A stretch of DNA of 64,000 nucleotides from assembly GCF_026342405.1 (NCBI RefSeq), contig NZ_JAPEMU010000003.1:124001-188000 (forward strand), written 5' to 3'. This document shows, in pieces, positions 33,671 through 42,345 of this stretch. The DNA is from Kitasatospora sp. NBC_00240. GTDB taxonomy: Bacteria; Actinomycetota; Actinomycetes; Streptomycetales; Streptomycetaceae. Within the stretch, counting starts at the first letter, position 1. Each line of letters begins with the position of its first letter. A program made the position numbers and the translations under genes. The notes beneath the pieces were generated by a model. The model did no database searches. It was not told the DNA's origin and saw nothing but the letters and a program-made list of their open reading frames with translations.

Positions 33671-35075
33671 GGCTCTTGTGCTGGACCTGTGGGTCGGGTC
33701 ATGCGAGTTGGCGTCGGGGCAGGGTGGGGCGGTTGCCGCCGAGGCAGAGCATGACGAGGGCGATGACGGCCTCGGCGGAACGGAAGCCGAAGCCTCGGCG
33801 GATGATCAAGCGGGTCTTGGTGTTCGTCGACTCGATCAGGCCGTTGGACAGCTTCTCGATGATCGCGTGGAGGATGGCCTCGTAGTGGCGCTTGATCTTG
33901 CGAGCGAGGTCGGTGAAGGCCGGAAGGCGGCACCGGGCGGCCCAGGACAGCCATCGGTCCAGGGCCTTCACCGCGGCCTGGACGCCCTCCTCGGCGGCGA
34001 TCCGGTAGATCGTGCGCAGGCCCTCCTTCAGCAGGTAGGCGCGGTGCAGGCGGGGGTCGTTGGTCGCGATCCAGGCGAGTTTGACCTGCTGGCGGGGCGT
34101 GAGGTCCTCGGGGTTCTTCCACAACGCGTGGCGTGAGTGCTTGAGGCGGCGGGCGAGTTCGGGGTCGGCGGCCTCGCGTCGTGCCCGGTTCCACGCGGAG
34201 CGGCGTTCCTCGTCCAGGGCCTCGGTGGCCCAGGCCACGACGTGGAACGGGTCCATGGCGCGTACCGCGTTGGGAGCGCGCTCGGCGACCACGTCGGCGA
34301 TCCACTCGGCGCCGTCGGCGCTGATGTGGGTGAGCCCGTGCGCGCGGTCGGCGCCCAGCACGTCGAAGAAGGAGCGCAGTACGTCCTTGCCGTGGCCGTC
34401 CGCCATCCACACCACCCGTCGGGAGTCGTGGTCGACCACGACGGTCATGTACTTCTGCCCGCGCCGGTAGGAGATCTCGTCGATGCCGACACGCCGCAGG
34501 CCGGCGAGCCGGTCGATCCCGGCGTCGGCGTCGGCCTGGTGGCGGGTGATGATCGCGCCGACCGTGCGCCAGGCAGTCCGCATCAGCTGGGCAGTGGCCG
34601 CCTTGGAGCATTCGGTGGCCATCCAGGCGACTTGCTGATCGAAGTCGCGGGTGAGCCCGGCGTCGTGGCGGGCCCAGGGGACGGCGGCGACCACCACCCC
34701 GTGCCGCCGGCAGGTCACCCGGGGCGCGTCGGCCTCCAGGTAGAGCTTGAGGCCGGCAGCGTCCAGGTGACGCCAGCGCCGACGCCCCGCACCGGCGTCG
34801 AACCCCGGACAGCGGCTCCCACAGATCCCGCAACGGCGACGCGCCCGAGACCTCGGCCGGACCGCGACCACGATGACCTGCGCATCTACCTCGAACCGCA
34901 CGTCCTCCGGCACCGCCTGCTCGCATCCGACCAGCGCGTTCAATACCGTGGTGAACCGCACGCCGTTCTCCCTGCGCAAACCGATCTCGGGCCTCAACAC
35001 CTCAAGATCTGCACAGGGGACGGCGTGTACTGCGTCAGGCGCTCCTCAGCGACCCACAGATGGAGCACAAGAGCC
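33671..35075. mobile_element. ISL3-family insertion sequence
   Basis: 1405 bp bounded by imperfect inverted repeats: left end GGCTCTTGTGCTGGACCTGT and right end, read inward, GGCTCTTGTGCTCCATCTGT, both continuing with GGGTCG. It carries one transposase gene on the minus strand. The 8-bp duplication CTTTTTCC flanks it and the host gene is restored by its removal, so insertion was recent and by transposition. Confidence 0.9.
33699..34961 (-). CDS. ISL3-family transposase
   Basis: About 420 residues from GTG 34961 (an upstream in-frame start at 35000 is also open). N-terminal zinc-binding segment RRRCGICGSRCPGFDAG; the DDE core has GIDEISYRRGQKYMTVVVDH, HISADGAEWIADVV, AMDPFHVVAW and the C-terminal LIESTNTKTRLIIRRGFGFR with the catalytic Glu. 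Full length for the family and without internal stops, so the element may still be active. Confidence 0.9.
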   Translation of the reverse strand: MRFTTVLNALVGCEQAVPEDVRFEVDAQVIVVAVRPRSRARRRCGICGSRCPGFDAGAGRRRWRHLDAAGLKLYLEADAPRVTCRRHGVVVAAVPWARHDAGLTRDFDQQVAWMATECSKAATAQLMRTAWRTVGAIITRHQADADAGIDRLAGLRRVGIDEISYRRGQKYMTVVVDHDSRRVVWMADGHGKDVLRSFFDVLGADRAHGLTHISADGAEWIADVVAERAPNAVRAMDPFHVVAWATEALDEERRSAWNRARREAADPELARRLKHSRHALWKNPEDLTPRQQVKLAWIATNDPRLHRAYLLKEGLRTIYRIAAEEGVQAAVKALDRWLSWAARCRLPAFTDLARKIKRHYEAILHAIIEKLSNGLIESTNTKTRLIIRRGFGFRSAEAVIALVMLCLGGNRPTLPRRQLA

Positions 35076-35083
35076 CTTTTTCC
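35076..35083. repeat. target-site duplication, right copy
   Basis: Second copy of CTTTTTCC, directly after the right inverted repeat of the ISL3-family element. Confidence 0.85.
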
Positions 35084-35339
35084 CCGGCTTCTGCCCGCTG
35101 CCCGATCTGCTGGCCGAGCGCGGCATCGACACTGTGGTGGTGTGCGGTGTCGTCACCGACGTGTGCGTGGCCGGGTCGGCGCGCGACGCCTCCACCCTGG
35201 GCCTGCGGGTGATCGTGGTGGCCGACGGTACGGCCGCCGGCAGCGACGAGGTTCACAACGCCACCTTGCGGACCCTCTACCGGTCCTTCGGCGACGTCCG
35301 GCCCACTTCGGAGGTCCTCGACCTGATCCTGGCGGGCCG

Positions 35340-36707
35340 GTGACCGTGCCTTCGGCCGGCCAGCGCTTTGAGAAGGGAGCCCGGCCGGGCGGCTCGGGCA
35401 CGCTGTGGCGGCAGGCGGACTTCCGTAACTACGCCCTGGGGCAGGGGATCTCGGTTGCCGGCAGCGGGGTGACGCTGGTGGCCGTCCCGGTCGTCGCCGC
35501 GCTGCAGCTGCACGCCTCCACCGTGCAGGTGGCCGGGCTGGCGGCGGCCGGACGCCTGCCCCCGTTGTTGTTCACTCTGCACGCCGGCGTGCTGGTCGAC
35601 CGGTGGCCCAAGCGGCCGATCGTCATCGGCTGTGAGCTGGCCAGCGGCGCCGTGCTGGCCAGCGTGCCGCTGGTGTCGTTGGTCACCGAGCCGTCCCTGG
35701 CCCAGCTGTACGTGGTGACCTTCCTGGTCGCCTCTCTCCAGGTCCTGGGCAGCACGGCGTCCACCGCCTTCGTGCCGCAGCTGGTGGAGCGCCACCAGCT
35801 GGTGGAGGCCAACACCAGGCTGGGAACCGGGAACTCGCTGGCGGACACGACCGGCTCGAACCTGGGCGGGCTGCTGGTCGGCCTCCTCGGCGGCGCCCGC
35901 GCCATCGCCGCCGACTCCCTCTCCTACCTACTCTCCGCGCTGCTGCTGATGCGCATCACCACCCCGGAGCCCGCCCGGACCGAACCCGAGCAGCCAGCCA
36001 GCATGTTCGCCGACATCCGCGCAGGCCTCACCTACACCCTGCGCACACCGCTGGTCCGCGCCGCCGTACTGTCCAACTGCGTCAACGCCAGCGTGATGGC
36101 CGCCTGCGCGGCCTTGTGGAGCCTGTTCCTGCTACGCAACCTCGGATGGCCGCCCACCATGCTGGGCCTGGTCATGGGAGCAGGCGGCATCGGCGGAGTG
36201 ATCGGCGGCATCACCGGCCGCCACCTGGCCGCCCGCTTCGGCCCCGGCCGCGTCATCGTCACGGCCCTGGCCCTGTCCCCGGTGTGCCAGCTCCCGCTGC
36301 TCCTGGCCCGGCCCGGCGTCATGGGCCAGTGGGCCATCGCAGCGGCGATGGTCGTCCAGACCGGGTGCGCGGTGGCCAGCGGCGGGCTCCTCCGCAGTAT
36401 CCGCCAGCTGATCGCCCCGCCCGAGCTGCAAGGCCGGGCTCAGTCCAGCGGCATGTGGCTGGCGTTCGGGCTGCGCCCGCTGGCCGCGCTGCTGGCCGGC
36501 GTCCTGGGCGCCGCGATCGGTCTGCGCCCGACCCTGGCCGTGATCACCTGTCTGCTGGCCGTGCCAGCGTGGATGCTGTGGCGTTCCCCCATCCGTCACC
36601 TCACCTCCCTGGCCACCGCCACCGGCGTCGGACCTGCGACCGCGCTCCCCGCGCAGTCCGCATCCTCTCTGGAATCCGCCGCCGAGCCCGGCGCTCCCGC
36701 GCCCTGA
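35340..36707 (+). CDS. MFS transporter
   Basis: 455 residues from GTG 35340, overlapping the hydrolase stop as GTGA. Twelve hydrophobic helices can be traced in two halves. The first half has GISVAGSGVTLVAVPVVAAL and LHAGVLVDRWPKRPIVIGCE (the family loop between helices 2 and 3); the second half has MAACAALWSLFLLRNLGWPP and MGAGGIGGVIGGITGRHLAA. This is the multidrug/EntS-like branch of MFS, expected to export small molecules across the cytoplasmic membrane. It would be co-transcribed with the Nudix/hydrolase gene; the IS upstream is probably polar on it. Confidence 0.85.
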   Translation: MTVPSAGQRFEKGARPGGSGTLWRQADFRNYALGQGISVAGSGVTLVAVPVVAALQLHASTVQVAGLAAAGRLPPLLFTLHAGVLVDRWPKRPIVIGCELASGAVLASVPLVSLVTEPSLAQLYVVTFLVASLQVLGSTASTAFVPQLVERHQLVEANTRLGTGNSLADTTGSNLGGLLVGLLGGARAIAADSLSYLLSALLLMRITTPEPARTEPEQPASMFADIRAGLTYTLRTPLVRAAVLSNCVNASVMAACAALWSLFLLRNLGWPPTMLGLVMGAGGIGGVIGGITGRHLAARFGPGRVIVTALALSPVCQLPLLLARPGVMGQWAIAAAMVVQTGCAVASGGLLRSIRQLIAPPELQGRAQSSGMWLAFGLRPLAALLAGVLGAAIGLRPTLAVITCLLAVPAWMLWRSPIRHLTSLATATGVGPATALPAQSASSLESAAEPGAPAP

Positions 36708-36902
36708 CTTGCTGTCACCTTCGCCTGGACCGAGCGACCTGAACCGACCTGGAGCCCCGAACATGCCCCTCTTCCCTGATGCCGCGAGCGCCTACCGCAT
36801 TTTCCGGCCCGGCCGCCCTCGACACCTCGCTGCGTACCCTGCCGACCGCCCCGGAGGCCGCGAGGGTGCCCTGTTGGACGAGCGGTTCGCTCTCCCGACG
36901 CT

Positions 36903-37121
36903 GTAGAGCTGGCGGTAGACATGTGCCGCGACGGTCGGATCACCGAGGTAGTCGGCCTGGGCGGCCGGATCGTCACCGTGGACCTCGATCCGGACGTGGT
37001 GAACCGCACCCGGCGCCTCGCCGCCGAGGCTGGCGTCGGCACTGTGGTGGCTGTTCACGGCGACGGTGCGCCCGCCGCCCCGGTGCCCCGGGGCGGGTTC
37101 GACGCGGTCATCGTTACCTAG
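36903..37121 (+). pseudogene. PCMT-type methyltransferase fragment
   Basis: A short frame holds only the centre of a protein-L-isoaspartate methyltransferase-like domain: GLGGRIVTVDLDPDVVNRTR (end of motif I and acidic strand), then VVAVHGDGA and GGFDAVIVT followed at once by TAG. The N-terminal part with the SAM glycine loop and the whole C-terminal half are missing. The 195 bp before it hold only an unconvincing 48-codon ORF (ATG 36762). Confidence 0.55.
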
Positions 37122-37308
37122 ACGAGTAGGTCCGTGCCGTGGTCAGCTCGTCGGCGGCGAGGAAGGGAGTGAGGTCCGCTGGTCGGCTGGCGATCGACGG
37201 GAGCAGGACAGGCCCGTGGGCAGAGAAGGGAAGCAGCACGGCAAGATTGTCGTGACTCGGGCAGGGCGGAGCGGCTTCGGCTCGCCGCTGCGCCCCGTCG
37301 AGATTCAT
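37114..37308 (-). CDS. small hypothetical ORF
   Basis: 64 codons on the minus strand from ATG 37308: LAVLLPFSAHGPVLLPSIAS, then LTPFLAADELTTARTYS. The composition is protein-like, but there is no good ribosome binding site and no recognised family. It may be the end of a lost gene. The rest of the interval 37309-37507 shows nothing convincing. Confidence 0.25.
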   Translation of the reverse strand: MNLDGAQRRAEAAPPCPSHDNLAVLLPFSAHGPVLLPSIASRPADLTPFLAADELTTARTYSSR

Positions 37309-37507
37309 CGGACCTGGACCTGAGTCCTCGGTCAGGTGATCGAGACAGTGCGTCGAGACCCTGGGGTAGCCGGGGCGTCCGAGGTAGGACGGGCACCAGC
37401 CAGCGTCCGGCTGAGGGGGCCAGCGCCTGATGGGCCCAGCACTGAGCGACAGACCAGATCGGTGCGCGCCCGGCCGAGGGCGGAGGTCGCCCTACGGCGG
37501 TTCCGGG

Positions 37508-38115
37508 TCAGGGCTGCGGTTGCCCTCGAAGCCAGTGGAGGAAGGCGGATGCCTGGGCCTGACCGAGGGTCACGGTGAGCTCTTGGGCGCTGTCTCCCGG
37601 CTCGACGAGGACTCCGGCGGGGGGATGCGCGGATGTGGCGCCGACGGTGAGCAGCCAGGTGCCGAGCAGAGCGAGTACCCGGACGTGGCGGACGTGGCGG
37701 ACTTGCTGCCGAGCACGAGGACGACGGTCAGGGCTTCGTGGTCCAGATCCAGGTCGGTGTGGCATTCGGGGGCGTAGCTGCGTACCCGCTCGTACAGGGC
37801 GGTGAGGTCGGGGAAGTCGCTCTTGAAGGCGTCGGCGTTCGCCTGGGCCGTTGCGACGCGGTTGGCGTACGCCACCAGGAGCCTTTCGGCGGCACTGTGC
37901 AGCTCCGCCGACGGGATATCGGTGAGAGCTTCGACGGTGAGGGGGCTGTCCGAGCCGGGCGGGAGGGATCCGAGGTGGAAGGTGTGGTGAACGGCGGATC
38001 CGTCCGGCTGTGCCAGGGTGAGGATGGTGATGTTGAGCGTGGCTTCGAGCTGGATCTTCCAGCCTTCGGGGAGGTCGAGGTGGCGGCTGGCGGGTGCGGG
38101 ATGGTCGGGCGACAT
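37508..38115 (-). pseudogene. hypothetical protein, frameshifted in a short tandem repeat
   Basis: From ATG 38115 the frame reads HLDLPEGWKIQLEATLNITI, TFHLGSLPPGSDSPLTVEAL and ALTVVLVLGSK, plausible coding sequence. At about 37685-37705, in a repeat of GTCCGCCAC units, the frame becomes Ser/Pro-rich (to 37570) while a neighbouring frame becomes protein-like (LALLGTWLLTVGATS, GDSAQELTVTLGQAQASAFL) and runs to a stop at 37508. The simplest reading is one gene of about 200 codons broken by a small indel in the repeat. Family not recognised. Confidence 0.45.
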
Positions 38116-38993
38116 GAGGTATCTCCGGTGTTCGGGTGGCGTCAGGGTGTCCTGAGTGGGAGCGCGGCGGGCTCGGCTGGGGCTCGCGGCGGGGTTGGGG
38201 TTTGCGGATCTACTCGTCGGAGTCGGAGAACTTCGGCATGGTCGTGATGCAGCCGGCCGGGATCGAGGTGTGCCCCAGCCACTCGACGCCGAGGTCGATC
38301 CGATCGCCGTGGCGATCGGATCAAGGGCAAGGAGCTCGACCGCTTGCCGTGATAGATCACGAGCCGGGCGTGGACTGCGCCGCGAACAAAGGTGCAGGCC
38401 GGCGTCGAAGATGAGAGTGGTGCGGGCGGCTCGATAATGCCCAGGTCAGAGACTCGCGTCGCGGCGCCACAGCCTTTCGTCGGCGCGCTTCGCTTCGCGG
38501 CGCCGCGCGCGGCGCTCACGTCGCCTGCCCGCCTACGTTTCGCGCGACTCGACCAGCGCCTCGCCGACCTGCTGGCCAGGGTCGGCACCCAGGGTGGCAT
38601 GGTGCTGGTCACCGGTGACGCGGGCGGGTAGTTGGTCTGGCTGGACCGCTGCGTCATCACCTTCGTGGGCTCGCTGGCGTTCCACCTCGACGTGCGGGGC
38701 GGGTCGGGAGCCCGTCGCACCATCAGTTCCGGCGCGCCCCAACGGAAGGCAATCATACATCTTCAAAAAGAGTTAGGCAATGTTGGGTGCCAGCTGATCC
38801 CTGCACCGCGTTGCTGATCGGCCAGCGTGGAGCTTCGTGACTGCCGACAGGGCGCGCGGTATTCCAGCCACCAGCGCTGTCCGGGGCCGGCGGCAGCGGA
38901 GCAAGTCGTCAGCCTTGCCGGGGCGGGTGCCATGGCCATGAGAGATGCGCTTTCTCACCCTGGTAGGCAGACGCTCATGAGCGCCCGGCACTC
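38116..38993. other. gene-poor interval with scraps of coding sequence
   Basis: No complete gene seen. Two short protein-like stretches survive: on the minus strand near 38210-38300, IDLGVEWLGHTSIPAGCITT ending in SDSDE and TAG; on the plus strand near 38540-38631, LDQRLADLLARVGTQGGMVL ending TGDAGG and TAG. Both look like ends of lost genes. A perfect palindrome lies at 38297-38322. Confidence 0.4.
38297..38322. repeat. 26-bp perfect palindrome
   Basis: GATCCGATCGCC and its exact complement around GT. It lies in the decayed interval and may be a protein-binding or recombination site, or a coding relic; no function can be assigned. Confidence 0.5.
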
Positions 38994-39713
38994 TCAGCGT
39001 CGTGCGGATACCAGCAGGAAGCGGCTGTGCTGAGGTCCCTGGTACAGGAGCGCGGCCCAGCCCCGCTCGAGCAACCGCTGGGCACACTCGGACAGCCGTG
39101 CTTCGGCCTCCAGCCGGGCCGCACCCACTGCTGGCCCGCGCCACTCAACCCGGACCTCGCCAGGCTGGCCGGACGCGATGACCCGGTACCCGGTCTGCGT
39201 CCTGCGGCCAGCCCCATCTGTCGCGGATGGCGGGAAGCCCGCAGCCTCGAGAGCCAACGCCACAGCCCACACAGGCCGAGCGAGCTCCCACGGAGCCGGA
39301 AGACCGAAGTCCTCGATGCCGGCGCTGCCGGAAAGACGACGGACGTCGACAAGTCCCGTCCACGCCCGAGCAACAGCAGCCGCCCTGCTGGCCTGACCCT
39401 CTGGGGCGTAGGCCTCCTCGTCCCCCGTTGCCGCGGTGAACGTGCCGGGCGCAGCGGTCGGCACGTCCACCGAGGAACTGGCGGAACCGGCGCCGCCAGC
39501 CTGAGTCCGGAGCCAGTCGCGGACCGCGAGCCCGTCCGCCGTCAAGTAGGTCGCCCGGATCCGTCCGTGCACAACCGCGAGTCCTTTGCCTGCCAGAGCC
39601 CTTCGGATGCCCGCCGTGCCTCCTACCTCGCCGGTTCTTGGATCGGAAGCAAGCACCTCTCGTTGCTGAGGTCCGGTCAGCTCAGCAGCCCGCTCAGCCA
39701 CTGACTTCTCCAC
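38994..39713 (-). CDS. hypothetical protein with winged-helix-like N-terminus
   Basis: 239 residues from GTG 39713, with GGAG at suitable spacing. The start AERAAELTGPQQREVLASDP, then GIRRALAGKGLAVVHGRIRA and TYLTADGLAVRDWL, has the helix-helix-strand pattern of a winged helix. The C-terminal 120 residues contain AAVARAWTGLVDVRRL, WAVALALEAAGF, QTGYRVIASGQPGEVRVEWR and end SRFLLVSA. Family not recognised. Isolated; its upstream region 39714-40136 is described separately. Confidence 0.6.
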   Translation of the reverse strand: MEKSVAERAAELTGPQQREVLASDPRTGEVGGTAGIRRALAGKGLAVVHGRIRATYLTADGLAVRDWLRTQAGGAGSASSSVDVPTAAPGTFTAATGDEEAYAPEGQASRAAAVARAWTGLVDVRRLSGSAGIEDFGLPAPWELARPVWAVALALEAAGFPPSATDGAGRRTQTGYRVIASGQPGEVRVEWRGPAVGAARLEAEARLSECAQRLLERGWAALLYQGPQHSRFLLVSARR

Positions 39714-40136
39714 CCGAGCTCCATTCCGTCCAACTGCCGGTGCACGAGCCCGATCCACCCGTCGCGGGGGGACTCGGAGATCCTCAGGTCGCGTGCAACA
39801 ACAGCACTGGCAGCGCAGATTCGTGCCTGTGACTCTACCGCCGCGAGAGGTGGACGCCCCGGACACGGCGGCGACGGCTCGGTTGCCCGACCGCACGCAG
39901 ACGAACGCCGCTCCCGGCTGACCAGTCCCACGGGCAGCGGGGTGGCCCAGGATGTCTCGCCGGGCCTTCCGCCCACGAAGGCCAGAAGAGAGCGCGCGCC
40001 GAGACGCGCGGTCCGCTCCCGGGCGGTGCCCGAAGACCGTCTGCTGATGAAGTCACCCGATCCATGTCACACGGTCGCCGATTTCGACACCTCTATTGGA
40101 CGTACGCCGCCACTGGCTCGAGATGAGGACTTCACC
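39714..40136. other. intergenic region between divergent hypothetical genes
   Basis: 423 bp separating divergent genes. One minus frame near 39677-39800 looks mildly protein-like (CAASAVVARDLRISESPRDG) but has no start codon I would accept. Promoters for both directions should lie here; none is obvious. Confidence 0.35.
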
Positions 40137-41042
40137 GTGACCCGCACCCTTGCACCGCACCCGGCCGACCGCACCGTTCGCTCCATCGCTTCGACGTACC
40201 GTCAGCTCGACGCATTCATCCTCATGTCCACCGACTCGGACCACGCTCGCAAGCTGGCGGCCCGCGCCATCCTGGCGCGCCCCGACGCCCTCCCGGTCCT
40301 GCAGGGCGCGGCGCGGACGGCCGGTACCCGAGCCGCGGTCCTCGACATCGCCCGAACCGACATCGAGGACCGCTTCGAGGAGGCCTGGCCCCAGCGGGCG
40401 GACGAATGGATGGAGCGGCTGGGCGCCACATGGCAGGAGTCCGCGCGGTTCTGCGCCGATGTCGCCTGGAGCGCCCGCCAGAGCGGCAGCAGCGTGCTCC
40501 TTCACGTCACCGCCGCCCAGGCGCTCCAGCGCGGAGTGGCCGCCATCGCGGCGCGAACGCGCCTGCACCTGTATGCCGTGGCCCTGCGATACGACTTCCG
40601 CTGCCGCTCACTGGAGGAACTCCTGAGCGCGCAGCCACTCCAGGACCTGGACCCGTTCAGCCGCTCCCTGCACGTATTCGCGCTGCTCGGCCAGTCCGAC
40701 CCGAGGGGCCTCGGGCTCATCGACCAAGTCCTCGCCGACGCCGAGGACGACGTGAAGGTCACCCATGCTCTGCTCCACGGACTCTGGCTGGGCGAGGACC
40801 TACCCGGACAGCCGCAGCGGATCCTCGACCTGCTGGACCGCCCGGCCTTCGCCGCCCGGCCCGACGCCATCGCCCTCTACCGCAAGGCACGGGCACTACG
40901 GCGCCTGCTCCGTCATGACGAGGCCCTGGCCGCGATCGACGAGGCGATGGAGTGCCTGCCGGTCAGCACGGACGCCGCCGTCCACAGCGACCTGGTCCGC
41001 GAGCGCGTACTGATCATCGCCGCGCGCGAGCAGGCCTCATAG
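40137..41042 (+). CDS. hypothetical helical (TPR-like) protein
   Basis: 301 residues from GTG 40137, with GAGG at 40125-40128. The whole chain is predicted helical: DHARKLAARAILARPDALPV, RFEEAWPQRADEWMERLGAT, HALLHGLWLGEDLPGQPQRI, and a last repeat-like pair YRKARALRRLLRHDEALAAI with DEAMECLP that resembles a TPR unit. No catalytic motif or membrane segment. Frames further upstream to 39942 are open but Arg-rich. Function unknown. Confidence 0.65.
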   Translation: MTRTLAPHPADRTVRSIASTYRQLDAFILMSTDSDHARKLAARAILARPDALPVLQGAARTAGTRAAVLDIARTDIEDRFEEAWPQRADEWMERLGATWQESARFCADVAWSARQSGSSVLLHVTAAQALQRGVAAIAARTRLHLYAVALRYDFRCRSLEELLSAQPLQDLDPFSRSLHVFALLGQSDPRGLGLIDQVLADAEDDVKVTHALLHGLWLGEDLPGQPQRILDLLDRPAFAARPDAIALYRKARALRRLLRHDEALAAIDEAMECLPVSTDAAVHSDLVRERVLIIAAREQAS

Positions 41043-41220
41043 CGGCCCTCGGGCCATGCCACCAGCCGACCCGTGCGGGCCGAGCGGACGCCGATGTTGC
41101 AGCTGCGGACATCATGACCGCCGGTCGGCGGCAGGTGCCACCGGGTCCCCGACGGCCGGGCAAGACGGTTGGCACGCCATGCCAACGAGTGATCAGTTCG
41201 CCGGCTGCAGACTGCCCGCG

Positions 41221-41814
41221 CTACAAGGCGCAGATGAGGACGGGCTGGCCGGACGGCAGGCGACCGCGCCGGTCCAGGCCGACGGCGGTCCGGCGGGCCG
41301 GCCGGAGGTGGTCCACCCCGGCGGAGGCGCTCACCAGCGCCGCATCCGGGTCGCCGCCGCTGTCGACGGTCAACCGCACCGACAGGCGCTCGCAGTCGTC
41401 ATCCACGCCGAGTTCCCAGACCGGCACACCCATCGTGTCCAGCGTCCGGGCCCACGGGCCGAGAGCGCGGAGCGTCGTGACGGCCTCAGCGGTCGACGTT
41501 GTCCGGGAGGAGCCGCTGGGGCGCAGCGCGGGGTGAGTACCGGCGACCAGGAGTGCGCCGTTGGCCAGTTCAGCGCTGACGGTGTAGGTGGAGGCGGATG
41601 CACCCAGGTTGGATTCGACCGGTCTGGCGCCCGTGGCGGCCGCCAGACGGTCGATGCCCGAGCGCTGATCGTCAGCCGGCACGCCTGGGGCGAAGGTGAC
41701 CTGGATATCCCGGCTGCTGACCGCGATGTGGAGAGGCGCCAGGGGGCCGGCTGTGTCCAGCACGCGGGCGGCGCTGTCCAGGAGATCGGCGAGATCGGGT
41801 CGCATGGCTGCCAT
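41221..41814 (-). CDS. hypothetical protein
   Basis: 197 residues from ATG 41814 (ATG 41805 is an alternative; neither has a clear ribosome binding site). Composition is normal for a small alpha/beta protein: LHIAVSSRDIQVTFAPGVPA, TYTVSAELANGALLVAGTHP, PVWELGVDDDCERLSVRLTV, ending RGRLPSGQPVLICAL. No family recognised, no transmembrane segment. The 530 bp upstream contain no convincing gene. Confidence 0.55.
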   Translation of the reverse strand: MAAMRPDLADLLDSAARVLDTAGPLAPLHIAVSSRDIQVTFAPGVPADDQRSGIDRLAAATGARPVESNLGASASTYTVSAELANGALLVAGTHPALRPSGSSRTTSTAEAVTTLRALGPWARTLDTMGVPVWELGVDDDCERLSVRLTVDSGGDPDAALVSASAGVDHLRPARRTAVGLDRRGRLPSGQPVLICAL

Positions 41815-42345
41815 TGTCGCGGCCGGAGTGAGGTCCTCGCCAAGGCTTCGCCGAATATCCGTCTGACGTGGACATTTCCGAGACCTGGTGGTCGAAGGGC
41901 CGCTGCCGCTGAGGCTGTGGCGCGGCCGGACGGGAGAGGCCGCAGTGCTGGGTCCAGGTTGAACGGGGAGCGGGGCGGCCCTCGGCGCACCTGCGACGCA
42001 GGTGTCCTGGCCGGGTACGACCTGTGCCGGCCGGGGGACGAGTCGTTCGGCGGGCGTCGTGGACACCCGCCGACGGTATGCCGAGGTACTGGGCGAGCGC
42101 TCCCGCAGTGGTGACGCTCGCTGGCACTCCCCTGGCCTGCTGTGCCGCAGGTGCAGGAGGCCCGCTGTCTCCCGTTCCCTGGCAGCATCCCTCGGGCCGG
42201 CCATCGAGAGGCTGACCTGCTTGAGGGACCTCTCGTGGATCTCAGGGGAGCGGACTCCGGACGCGGCTCGACCCACCGACGGCTGACGCGCCTGCCCGTG
42301 TGCTGCCGCCCTACGCCACTCCTCCTCCAGGACCTGCGCCAGCAG
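41815..42345. other. gene-poor interval
   Basis: 531 bp. On the minus strand a start at 42127 gives SVTTAGALAQYLGIPSAGVH, then degenerates into Arg/Pro-rich sequence, so at most it is the beginning of a lost helix-turn-helix-type gene. Nothing else convincing. Confidence 0.35.

Larger units (their letters stand above)
33241..35343 (+). pseudogene. isochorismatase-family cysteine hydrolase interrupted by an IS
   Basis: Two fragments of one gene: 33241-33670 (TALVVIDMVPFFDGPYARGV, LVAWVLPGPGG, ERDLIVEKAVSSAFF) and 35084-35343 (LLAERGIDTVVVCGVVTDVC, ASTLGLRVIVVADG). The Asp (VVIDM), Lys (VEKAVSSAF) and Cys (VVTDVC) triad of the family is complete when they are joined. Removing 33671-35075 and one copy of the 8-bp duplication restores AFFPGFCPLPDLLAERG in one frame. 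The family hydrolyses amides, isochorismate or related substrates. The stop overlaps the GTG of the MFS gene (35340-35343), showing the original operon. Confidence 0.85.

Noticed and set aside
37680..37705. Short tandem repeat as a CRISPR-like array
   Set aside because: Only two to three 9-bp units, no spacers and no cas genes anywhere in the window.
38142..38756. A 204-codon minus-strand ORF in the decayed interval
   Set aside because: Arg/Pro/Ser-rich throughout, with better protein-like fragments in other frames.
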